Source: Oscillospiraceae bacterium
GTDB lineage: Bacteria; Bacillota; Clostridia; UMGS1883
Assembly: GCA_015069065.1 (NCBI GenBank)
Contig: SVJI01000050.1
Location: 1-9,022 of the forward strand
Length of the DNA: 9,022 nt
Direction of reading: 5' to 3'
Of the stretch, positions 1 through 5,778 are shown one piece after another. A program made the translations under genes and the position numbers. The first letter of the stretch is position 1. The number at the start of each line of letters is the position of its first letter. The notes beneath the pieces were generated by a model. The model did no database searches, was not told where the DNA came from, and saw nothing but the letters and a program-made list of their open reading frames with translations.

Positions 1-125
1 TGCTCGTTAAGTGCTTCCTGTGCCTTGAGCATTTCTTCCTGCATTTTCTGAGCCTGCTTTATCATATTATTCATATTACCCATGCCGCCCATACCCATAT
101 TACGTGGGAAACCGCCTCTTGCCAT
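1..125 (-). CDS. ybaB: YbaB/EbfC family nucleoid-associated protein, 5' part only
   Basis: Only the first 41 codons lie in the window; the gene runs off the left edge. The start ATG (125-123) is preceded by an AAAGGA ribosome binding site at 141-136 (minus-strand reading). The N-terminus is rich in Met, Gly and Asn (a GMGGMGNMNNM stretch) and then becomes helical and charged (IKQAQKMQEEMLKAQEAL). This is the usual start of Firmicutes YbaB/EbfC proteins, which are small dimers that bind DNA and are thought to help organise the nucleoid near replication and repair proteins (family knowledge). It begins 29 bases after the dnaX stop, so the two are very probably one operon, and recR would be expected next beyond the window edge. 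The name rests on the N-terminal pattern plus synteny, since the core of the protein is not visible. Confidence 0.85.
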   Translation of the reverse strand, partial: MARGGFPRNMGMGGMGNMNNMIKQAQKMQEEMLKAQEALNE

Positions 126-154
126 ATTAAAACATCCTTTCTGCTATTGCTTAT

Positions 155-1729
155 TTATTCTATATTTGTTATCGGGAGATTTATTATATCCTCCAGTGGG
201 TCATGCTCTTCCTTGATGCTTTTGAATGAATCAAAGTCGCTTTCGAGGCGTGTAACAGCATTTGCATCCAGTCCTGTATGCGCCTTGACAGCCGCATTTA
301 TACTGTCAATACCATCTGCCACCATGTCCTGCATCGCCCGACCGCCATCATCGGGGAAAGTAAGAGCGAGCTTTCCGTTCTCTTCCCGCAGCTGTACGTT
401 TTCAAGTGCGGTAAAGAGGACAAGACTTGCTGACAGGTCATTCATAACCTCAGGCCACGCACTTTGAATCTTGCTTAAAAACTCACTGGGTGGAAGCTGT
501 GGTTTTGGCTCGGGAGACGACTCCTTTTCCGCCTGCGGTGCAGGCTTTGCACTTGGTGAGGGTTTCTTAACAGGGGAAACTGTTACGCCACTTTCTATTT
601 TCCTCTCAAGCTCGGCAATTCTTGAGGAAAGTGCCTCATATGAGCCGTCACTGCTTTTTGTACACAGTTTTATAAGTGCCGCTTCAAAAACGACACGCGG
701 ATTTGTCATAAAACGCGCCGTTGAAACTGCTTCGGAAAGGGATTTTATCGCATATAAAAGCTTTTCAGTGGAGTAAGCGGAGGCACTTTCTTCCAAAAGA
801 GCATACTCGTCCTCATCAAAATCACTTTTACATTTTCCTGAAACGGAAATAATAAGCATATCGCGCATTGCACGGATAAGTGTTTCGATAAACGGAGAAA
901 GATTTTTACCGCGACTGCAGACATCGTCAATGCAGCTTACAACTCCTGCCGCGTCACAGCCTCCGATATGCCGGCACAGCTCCAGTACTGCATCATTTTC
1001 CGCCCTGCCCAGAAAATCTGAAACAAAAGCGGTGTCAACCTCTTTCCCTGCAGCAATACACGGGTCCAGACAACTGAGCGCGTCACGCAGTGAGCCGTCG
1101 GCATGAAGTGCTATCATGCGCAAAGCCTTTTCCTCTGCCATAATGCCCTCTGCATTGCAGATGTAGTCAAGTCGGTTGTATATATCATCGGGAGTTATTC
1201 TCTTGAAATCAAAGCGTTGGCAGCGGGAGGATATGGTTTCAAGCACCTTGTTCGCTTCCGTCGTGGCGAGGACAAATTTAACGTGTGCAGGAGGCTCCTC
1301 CAAAAGCTTGAGCAGCGCATTGAAGGCATCCTTGCTGAGGGCATGTACCTCGTCGATTATATAAACCTTATGCTTTGTTACGGCGGCGGTATAGCTAGCT
1401 TCCTCGCGCAATGAACGAATGTTATCGACACCACTGTTGCTCGCGGCATCAATCTCGATAATGTCCATGATGCTGCCGTTTTCTATTCCCTGACAGGTGG
1501 CGCATTTATTACACGGATTTCCGTCTACAGGACTTTCACAGTTAACCGCTTTGCTAAGGATTCTGGCAGTAGAGGTTTTGCCGGTTCCGCGGCTGCCGCA
1601 GAATAGGAATGCATGACCGCAGACATTATTTTTTATTTCGTTTTTAATTGTTTGTGTAACGTGCTGCTGCCCTACAACATCGTCAAAGGTTTTCGGACGC
1701 CACTTTCTGTAAAGTGCCTGATGCTCCAT
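155..1729 (-). CDS. dnaX: DNA polymerase III subunit gamma/tau (clamp loader ATPase)
   Basis: A 524-residue protein, the ATPase subunit of the clamp loader that places the beta clamp on primed DNA. It opens with the family signature ALYRKWRPKTFDDVVGQ. Next are Walker A GSRGTGKT (residues 45-52), a zinc-binding cysteine set (C64, C73, C76, C79), Walker B with IIDEVH (124-129), the sensor I region ATTEANKV (155-162) and the SRC motif with the arginine finger (168-170). After about residue 380 a low-complexity Pro/Lys/Ser/Glu linker leads to a tau-like C-terminal domain. The ATG at 1729 was chosen because AGGAGG lies 7 bases upstream. An in-frame ATG at 1771 would add 14 residues, but it lies inside a leader hairpin and lacks this site. 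No convincing slippery heptamer was seen, so a separate gamma product is not predicted. The gene sits between the SRP RNA and ybaB, as in Bacillus and clostridia. Confidence 0.97.
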   Translation of the reverse strand: MEHQALYRKWRPKTFDDVVGQQHVTQTIKNEIKNNVCGHAFLFCGSRGTGKTSTARILSKAVNCESPVDGNPCNKCATCQGIENGSIMDIIEIDAASNSGVDNIRSLREEASYTAAVTKHKVYIIDEVHALSKDAFNALLKLLEEPPAHVKFVLATTEANKVLETISSRCQRFDFKRITPDDIYNRLDYICNAEGIMAEEKALRMIALHADGSLRDALSCLDPCIAAGKEVDTAFVSDFLGRAENDAVLELCRHIGGCDAAGVVSCIDDVCSRGKNLSPFIETLIRAMRDMLIISVSGKCKSDFDEDEYALLEESASAYSTEKLLYAIKSLSEAVSTARFMTNPRVVFEAALIKLCTKSSDGSYEALSSRIAELERKIESGVTVSPVKKPSPSAKPAPQAEKESSPEPKPQLPPSEFLSKIQSAWPEVMNDLSASLVLFTALENVQLREENGKLALTFPDDGGRAMQDMVADGIDSINAAVKAHTGLDANAVTRLESDFDSFKSIKEEHDPLEDIINLPITNIE

Positions 1730-1758
1730 GCATATCCCTCCTTTTATATCTAAATAAA

Positions 1759-1785
1759 GGGATAAAAACAAAGTTGTTTTATCCC
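1759..1785 (-). terminator. AT-rich hairpin between SRP RNA and dnaX, possible partial terminator
   Basis: On the minus strand GGGATAAAACA pairs with TGTTTTTATCCC (one bulged base, short loop), followed by TTTATTT. It lies about 33 bases after the inferred SRP RNA 3' end and about 15 bases before the dnaX ribosome binding site. It could end most SRP RNA transcripts while letting some polymerase read into dnaX. The stem is AT-rich and the T tract is interrupted, so it is probably leaky. Termination is inferred from position and shape only. Confidence 0.5.
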
Positions 1786-1803
1786 AATTTCTGATTCTGA
1801 TTT

Positions 1804-1821
1804 GTGTATTATACTGTACAC
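1804..1821 (-). promoter_or_regulatory. TATAAT box inside an 18-base inverted repeat, possible dnaX promoter/operator
   Basis: On the minus strand a perfect TATAAT (1813-1808) lies just after the SRP RNA 3' end and within the dyad GTGTA-N8-TACAC (1821-1804). No good -35 is seen at 16-18 bases upstream, so promoter strength is doubtful. If active, it would start dnaX mRNA near 1801, ahead of the leader hairpin. A dyad over a -10 box is a common operator layout, but no known regulator can be named from this sequence. Confidence 0.3.
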
Positions 1822-2080
1822 CCCGAAATCGACGTTATCCATTACGCGGAAATCATTCAGTTAGCTCGGGTCAGGCACCCTCGCGGCACATACCGGAGAC
1901 CGCTTATTGCTGCTCGGTTCCCCGCCTGACAAGGTTCACGGGCCGATATTGCGCAAGACCCAACCGTCAACACCACTTGAATGCTCCAGCCGTACTGAAA
2001 AAACGCCTCAATCGGGGACATCACCTCCGCTATAGCGGATTGCGGATACAGGGCACCGCTATCTCCCCGGCCGGTACAGC
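1818..2080 (-). ncRNA. ffs: Signal recognition particle RNA, large (Alu-containing) bacterial type
   Basis: This is the RNA of the signal recognition particle, which with Ffh targets nascent membrane proteins to SecYEG. Reading the minus strand, the 5' part has the conserved Alu-domain text GTGCCCTGTATCCGC followed by AATCCGCTATAGCGG. The middle has GTGTTGACGGTTGGGTC. The 3' half has the Ffh-binding hairpin (helix 8): GTCAGGCGGGGAACCGAGCA, then GCAATAAGC, returning through GTGCCGCGAGGGTGCCTGAC. Long-range helix 5 pairs can be traced by eye: CCCCGA with TCGGGG, GGCGTT with AACGTC, and CATTCA with TGAATG. These place the 3' end near 1818. A promoter placed correctly upstream puts the 5' end near 2080. 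The length of about 260 is typical of Firmicutes SRP RNA. Location directly upstream of dnaX matches Bacillus (scr-dnaX). Exact ends are inferred. Confidence 0.92.
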
Positions 2081-2086
2081 TTTATA

Positions 2087-2115
2087 ATTATATCACGGAT
2101 GAGAAGTTTTATCAA
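2087..2115 (-). promoter_or_regulatory. Strong sigma-A-type promoter of the SRP RNA
   Basis: On the minus strand TTGATA (2115-2110) is followed, after exactly 17 bases, by TATAAT (2092-2087). This is one mismatch from full consensus at -35 and perfect at -10. The expected start is about 7 bases downstream, near G2080, where SRP RNA homology begins. Such strength fits an abundant stable RNA. Read-through would also transcribe dnaX and ybaB. Confidence 0.85.
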
Positions 2116-2166
2116 TACTTTTTTATTAAATTTCGCCAGGGTATAATTGTAAACGCAAAAAAATAC

Positions 2167-2195
2167 TTTACTAACAAGCGGTTTTGTGATACAAT
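2167..2195 (+). promoter_or_regulatory. Promoter of the 94-residue unknown protein
   Basis: TTTACT (2167-2172), a 17-base spacer, then TACAAT (2190-2195) with an extended -10 TG at 2187-2188. The expected start is near 2202, giving a leader of about 46 bases before the ATG at 2248. It is divergent from the SRP RNA promoter, with 51 bases between the two -35 boxes; that stretch is AT-rich with no clear operator. Confidence 0.65.
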
Positions 2196-2247
2196 ACTAT
2201 AAATAATTATGCGTATTTATAATTACAAGCTATTAAGGAGTGATATT

Positions 2248-2532
2248 ATGGCAGCAGAACAGACCACATTTACCTACAGGGGAAAGCCCATGGTTCGCCG
2301 CGGTGATACCATCTATTATGGAGACCTCAGTGAAAAATATATTATTATTTTTACTATTAAATCAAAGAAAAAGGTGGGCGACCTTGAGGTTGCAGATAAT
2401 GTGACAATTGACCTGTGTACGAACAAGGGTGCAGGTAAGGAAAAGGTGATTAAGAAGGCGAGCCGCGAGAGCCTGTTTGAGGCAATAGATATCGCAGAGT
2501 TCTGGCTTCAGGATGCCATTGAAAACGGTTAA
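2248..2532 (+). CDS. Small conserved-looking protein of unknown function (94 aa)
   Basis: I do not recognise a characterised family. The ATG at 2248 has AAGGAG (2235-2240) seven bases upstream and a good promoter before it. An in-frame ATG at 2209 would add 13 residues but would sit about 7 bases from the predicted transcript start and has no ribosome binding site. The protein begins MAAEQTTFTYRGKPMVRRGD, followed by TIYYGDLSEKYII. It continues as short beta-like hydrophobic stretches (YIIIFTI, VTIDL) and ends in a probable amphipathic helix (SLFEAIDIAEFWLQDAI). There is no signal peptide, membrane segment or zinc site. The fold suggested is a small cytosolic beta-rich domain plus one C-terminal helix. 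It is probably monocistronic, since hairpins follow at once. Similar short unnamed proteins seem to occur in other clostridia, but that is recollection and untested. Codon use and start signals argue that it is a real gene. Confidence 0.8.
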   Translation: MAAEQTTFTYRGKPMVRRGDTIYYGDLSEKYIIIFTIKSKKKVGDLEVADNVTIDLCTNKGAGKEKVIKKASRESLFEAIDIAEFWLQDAIENG

Positions 2533-2553
2533 AGGCTGACAATGTCAGCCTTT
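2531..2553 (+). terminator. 10-bp hairpin overlapping the stop codon of the 94-aa gene
   Basis: AAAGGCTGAC (2531-2540), loop AAT, then GTCAGCCTTT (2544-2553): a perfect 10-bp stem that begins in the TAA stop codon. Only three T residues close it, so it is a weak intrinsic terminator or an mRNA 3' end stabiliser. Confidence 0.45.
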
Positions 2554-2574
2554 GCAAGGAACCAAAATCGAGGT

Positions 2575-2607
2575 ACACGCCCCTGTTCTTCAAAACAGGG
2601 GCGGTGT
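2575..2607 (+). terminator. GC-rich hairpin between the 94-aa gene and pncB
   Basis: The core stem GCCCCTGTT (2579-2587) pairs with AACAGGGGC (2594-2602) around the loop CTTCAA. It is extended by ACAC (2575-2578) with GTGT (2604-2607) after one bulged G, giving 13 pairs. CTTTAG follows, a poor T tract. It is probably the main 3' end of the upstream transcript, but it could instead be a leader structure for pncB if transcription continues. Confidence 0.55.
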
Positions 2608-2668
2608 CTTTAGTCAGTGAGTTGTTGGGAGTCAATAGCTCCGCTAAAAAAATGGGAGATGTTATAAA

Positions 2669-4111
2669 ATGTTGAAAGAAAACAATTATTCCATGCTTGC
2701 CGATTTTTATGAATTCACCATGGCAAACGGTTATTTCCTGAACAATACAGGGGAGAAGATTTGTTACTTCGACCTTTATTTCAGGTCAGTGCCTGATGAC
2801 GGTGGATTTGCCATCATGGCAGGTACTGAGCAGGTGGTGGAGTACCTTAGAAATCTGCGGTTTGACGAGGAGGATATAGCGTATTTGCGCAGTAAGAAGC
2901 TTTTTGATGAAAAATTCCTCGATTATCTGAAAAACTTCGAGTTCTCATGCGACGTATGGGCTATGCCCGAGGGAACGCCTGTATTTCCCAACGAGCCGCT
3001 TGTTATTGTGCGTGGCCCTGCAATTCAGGCGCAGCTCGTAGAAACGATGCTGTTGCTTCTGGTAAATCACCAGACACTCATCGCGACAAAGACAAATAGA
3101 ATTGTCCGTGCAGCAGGGGGAAGAGCGGTTATGGAATTTGGCTCCCGCCGTGCCCACGGTGCAAGCAGTGCTATCTTAGGTGCGAGGGCGGCATACATTG
3201 CAGGCTGTGTGGGAACGGCAAATACCCTTAGTGATGAAATGTACGGCATACCTGCATTGGGTACAATGGCGCATAGCTGGGTGCAGATGTTCCCCAGTGA
3301 GTATGATGCATTTAAGGCGTATGCCGAGGCTTATCCTGACAGCTGCACACTTCTTATAGATACTTATAACGTTTTAAAAAGCGGTCTGCCAAATGCAATC
3401 CGCGTGTTCAAGGAATGTATTCTCCCGAAAGGATTTAGACCCAAGGGCGTGCGTATTGACAGCGGTGACATAACATACCTGACTAAAAAAATCCGTAAGG
3501 AGCTTGATAAAGAGGGCTTTGAGGATTGCGGTATCGTGGTATCAAACTCTCTTGATGAATATATTATCCGTGATACCCTTTCCCATGGGGCACAGATAAA
3601 TTCTTTTGGTGTGGGAGAAAGACTTATTACGGCGAGAAGCTGGCCTGTGTTCGGCGGTGTGTACAAGCTTGTAGGTGTTGAGGAAAAAGGGGAAATAATA
3701 CCGAAAATTAAAATCAGCGAAAATGCTGCAAAGATTACCACTCCCGACTTCAAGCAGGTATATCGTCTGTACGACAAGGACAGCGGAAAGGCGATTGCCG
3801 ATGTGATGACGCTTCATGACGAAGAAATTGACGATACTCAGCCCTATGAGATTTTTGACCCGATTCATACATGGAAGCGCAAAACAGTTACTAATTTTAA
3901 AGCCAGAAAGCTCCTTGTAAAGGTGTTTGAAAACGGAAAGCAGATTGCAGAGCTGCCGCAGCTTTCAGAGATTCGCGACTATTGTAAAGAGCAGGTTGAA
4001 ACAATCTGGGATGAGGTTAAGAGGTTTGAAAACCCGCACACATATTATGTGGACTTATCACCCAAACTGTGGAGGGTGAAACATTCACTGCTTGAACAAT
4101 ATTCAAAATAA
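2669..4111 (+). CDS. pncB: Nicotinate phosphoribosyltransferase (NAD salvage)
   Basis: A 480-residue cytosolic enzyme that joins nicotinate to PRPP, coupled to ATP hydrolysis, to make nicotinate mononucleotide. This is the Preiss-Handler entry into NAD. Family marks in order: the N-terminal MLADFYEFTMANGYF (residues 9-23), EFGSRRAHG (156-164), and GTMAHSW (198-204) with the phosphorylated catalytic histidine at H202. Further on are LIDTYNVLKSG (229-239), IDSGD (263-267, ribose binding), SNSLDE (292-297) and FGVGERL (313-319, phosphate binding). The C-terminal RKLLVKVFENGK region is also typical. The length matches the roughly 480-490-residue Firmicutes enzymes. The start follows a GGGAG at 2654-2658, spaced 10 bases. 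No clear promoter is visible in the 136 bases upstream, which hold two hairpins. Dependence on read-through or on a weak promoter is possible. Confidence 0.96.
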   Translation: MLKENNYSMLADFYEFTMANGYFLNNTGEKICYFDLYFRSVPDDGGFAIMAGTEQVVEYLRNLRFDEEDIAYLRSKKLFDEKFLDYLKNFEFSCDVWAMPEGTPVFPNEPLVIVRGPAIQAQLVETMLLLLVNHQTLIATKTNRIVRAAGGRAVMEFGSRRAHGASSAILGARAAYIAGCVGTANTLSDEMYGIPALGTMAHSWVQMFPSEYDAFKAYAEAYPDSCTLLIDTYNVLKSGLPNAIRVFKECILPKGFRPKGVRIDSGDITYLTKKIRKELDKEGFEDCGIVVSNSLDEYIIRDTLSHGAQINSFGVGERLITARSWPVFGGVYKLVGVEEKGEIIPKIKISENAAKITTPDFKQVYRLYDKDSGKAIADVMTLHDEEIDDTQPYEIFDPIHTWKRKTVTNFKARKLLVKVFENGKQIAELPQLSEIRDYCKEQVETIWDEVKRFENPHTYYVDLSPKLWRVKHSLLEQYSK

Positions 4112-4117
4112 ACTGCT

Positions 4118-4143
4118 AGGGCATAGGCACAAGCCTATGCCCT
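4118..4143 (+). repeat. Perfect 11-bp stem-loop between pncB and the HAD gene, no T tract
   Basis: AGGGCATAGGC (4118-4128), loop ACAA, then GCCTATGCCCT (4133-4143), starting six bases after the pncB stop. TTAGCTGAAATG follows, so a classical intrinsic terminator tail is missing. It may stabilise the pncB 3' end or cause partial termination before the HAD gene. Either reading is inference. Confidence 0.5.
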
Positions 4144-4165
4144 TAGCTGAAATGAGACGGTTTTT

Positions 4166-4825
4166 ATGATGATTGATAAATTCGATGCCGCTATATTTGA
4201 TATGGATGGCACAATCATGGATTCATTGGGAATATGGGAAAAAATTGACTATGAATTTCTGGAGAAAAAGCGTGGAATAAAGGTTCCTGAGGACTATGTT
4301 CATGCGATTGCCGCCATGAGCTTTACTGAAATTGCAAATTACACAAAGGCGCGCTTTAATCTGAGCGATACACCCGAGGAGCTTATGCAGGAATGGACAG
4401 ATATGGCGATACATGAGTATTCGCACAACGTTCTGCTTAAGCCCTATGTACGCGAATATATGTCATATCTGAAACAGCATGGGAAGAAAATTGCTTTGTG
4501 TACCAGTTCACCGGAATATTTCTTCAAACCGGCACTGCGCAGTAACGGCATATATGACTGGTTTGACGCTTTTGCAAACACCTGTGAGGCTGGCGTGGGA
4601 AAAAACCACCCCGATGTGTTTGAACTGGCGGCAAAAAAGGTTGGAGTAAGCGCCGACAGATGCATGGCGTTTGAGGATGTAATAACCGCGGCATTATCGG
4701 CAAAGGCAGCAGGGATGCTTGTCTGCGGAGTATATGATAAGCGAAGCAGCAAGTACACCTCGCAACTTAAAGAGGTGTGCGATATGTATATAAACGGATT
4801 TGATGAATTACTGGAGGAAAAGTGA
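4166..4825 (+). CDS. HAD-superfamily hydrolase (phosphatase or phosphoglucomutase-like)
   Basis: A 219-residue cytosolic HAD enzyme with an alpha-helical C1 cap, of the beta-phosphoglucomutase/phosphatase branch. All four catalytic motifs are visible: motif I FDMDGT (residues 11-16; nucleophile D12, acid/base D14), motif II LCTSS (111-115), the motif III lysine in GKNHPDVF (K146), and the motif IV acidic pair FEDV (E170, D171). The cap spans about residues 18-95. Substrate cannot be read from sequence; this branch includes sugar-phosphate and nucleotide phosphatases and mutases. The start is either of two adjacent ATGs (4166, 4169). The ribosome binding site is poor (GAGACGG), in contrast with the other genes here. 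The stop overlaps the rsmA start by one base, so the two are almost certainly cotranscribed. A link to NAD salvage through pncB upstream is possible but unsupported. Confidence 0.9.
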   Translation: MMIDKFDAAIFDMDGTIMDSLGIWEKIDYEFLEKKRGIKVPEDYVHAIAAMSFTEIANYTKARFNLSDTPEELMQEWTDMAIHEYSHNVLLKPYVREYMSYLKQHGKKIALCTSSPEYFFKPALRSNGIYDWFDAFANTCEAGVGKNHPDVFELAAKKVGVSADRCMAFEDVITAALSAKAAGMLVCGVYDKRSSKYTSQLKEVCDMYINGFDELLEEK

Positions 4826-5682
4826 TGTATAATCTTACTGACCCGAAAATAATAAAATATTTATGCTCAAAGTACGGCTTTACCTTTGCAAAGAGCATGG
4901 GACAAAATTTTATTACTGATGAATCCGTCCCGCTGATTATGGCGCAGGAGGCAACAGAAAATGCAGAGGGCGTTATAGAGATAGGCCCGGGGTTTGGTGT
5001 TTTGACCGCGGCGCTTGCAAATTCAGCAAAAAAGGTTGTTTCTATAGAACTTGACCGGCGTCTGGAAAAGGTACTGGAAGAAACATTGGCAGGGTTTTCA
5101 AATGTATCTTTTATATGGGATGACTGTATGAAGGTTAATCTGACTGAGCTTACGCAAAATGAGTTTGAGGGGATGAATGTCAGCGTTGCCGCAAATCTTC
5201 CGTACTATATAACAACTCCGATTATAATGAATCTTCTGGAGAGCAGACTCGGGTTTAAAAAAATTGTGGTCATGATTCAGAAGGAGGTTGCAGAGAGGTT
5301 ATGTGCAGCCCCCGGAGGAAAGGAATACGGTGCCATAAGCATTGCAGCTCAGTACTACTGCACCCCCAAAATTATAAAATACGTGCCCGCAGGGGCGTTT
5401 ATTCCCGCACCGAAAGTTGACAGTAGCGTTGTTAGTATGGAGATTCTGGACAAACCCTCGGTTTCACCTATAAACGAAAAGAAATTTTTTGCCCTTATTA
5501 AGGCGGCATTTTCGCAAAGACGAAAAACACTTGTAAACGCGCTTTCCTCAAGCGGTGCATTTGGCTCTAAGGAACAGATTATCTCGGCAGTAGAGTCGCT
5601 GGGACTTAATCCGAGCATTCGGGGTGAGGCATTATCGATACAGGAATTTTGCAATTTGAGCGATTATTTTTCGCAGATGTAA
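4825..5682 (+). CDS. rsmA: 16S rRNA (adenine1518/1519-N6) dimethyltransferase
   Basis: A 285-residue SAM-dependent enzyme (also called KsgA) that dimethylates two adjacent adenines in the 3' terminal loop of 16S rRNA during late small-subunit assembly. Loss of the enzyme classically gives kasugamycin resistance. Visible motifs are the N-terminal KSMGQNFI (residues 23-30), SAM motif I IEIGPGFGVLT (51-61), an acidic SAM-ribose contact in SIELDRRL (73-80), the catalytic NLPYYITTP (124-132), and VMIQKEVAERLCAAPGGKEY (149-168). AFIPAPKVDSSVV (191-203) leads into the helical C-terminal domain. ATG 4825 was chosen over GTG 4822 because GGAGG (4813-4817) is 7 bases from ATG but only 4 from GTG. The start overlaps the HAD stop as TGATG. 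All Phe codons I checked are TTT, unlike pckG downstream. No hairpin is seen after its stop. Confidence 0.97.
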   Translation: MYNLTDPKIIKYLCSKYGFTFAKSMGQNFITDESVPLIMAQEATENAEGVIEIGPGFGVLTAALANSAKKVVSIELDRRLEKVLEETLAGFSNVSFIWDDCMKVNLTELTQNEFEGMNVSVAANLPYYITTPIIMNLLESRLGFKKIVVMIQKEVAERLCAAPGGKEYGAISIAAQYYCTPKIIKYVPAGAFIPAPKVDSSVVSMEILDKPSVSPINEKKFFALIKAAFSQRRKTLVNALSSSGAFGSKEQIISAVESLGLNPSIRGEALSIQEFCNLSDYFSQM

Positions 5683-5709
5683 ACAAGGTGTAAAAAATTA
5701 AAAAAATAG

Positions 5710-5738
5710 TAGACAAAAGGAAAAATATAGGATATAAT
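5710..5738 (+). promoter_or_regulatory. Consensus promoter of pckG
   Basis: TAGACA (5710-5715), a 17-base spacer, then a perfect TATAAT (5733-5738). The expected start is near 5745, giving a leader of about 34 bases that ends in AAAGGAG (5765-5771). The in-frame ATG at 5737 overlaps the -10 box and so cannot be on this transcript. No CcpA-like site or other operator was recognised. Confidence 0.85.
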
Positions 5739-5778
5739 GATATACAGGAAAAATTGTTCTTTTGAAAGGAGAATCGTT

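Noticed and set aside
654..662. Run of five A in dnaX (minus strand) as a tau/gamma frameshift site
   Set aside because: It is in-frame ACA AAA AGC and does not form an A-AAA-AAG heptamer; no stimulating structure was apparent.
1103..1414. 103-residue plus-strand open frame opposite dnaX
   Set aside because: It is antisense to the conserved ATPase domain of dnaX, with no start signal or recognised domain.
1730..1771. 14-codon N-terminal extension of dnaX
   Set aside because: The ATG at 1771 lies in a leader hairpin without a ribosome binding site; AGGAGG precedes ATG 1729, and DnaX proteins normally start close to the ALYRKWRP motif.
2450..2635. 61-residue minus-strand open frame between the 94-aa gene and pncB
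   Set aside because: It spans two hairpins, overlaps a better-supported gene and lacks a ribosome binding site.
3364..3777. 137-residue minus-strand open frame inside pncB
   Set aside because: It is a shadow of a gene with complete nicotinate phosphoribosyltransferase motifs.
5737..5778. 14-codon N-terminal extension of pckG
   Set aside because: The upstream ATG overlaps the -10 box of the promoter, so it would not be transcribed; ATG 5779 has AAAGGAG.
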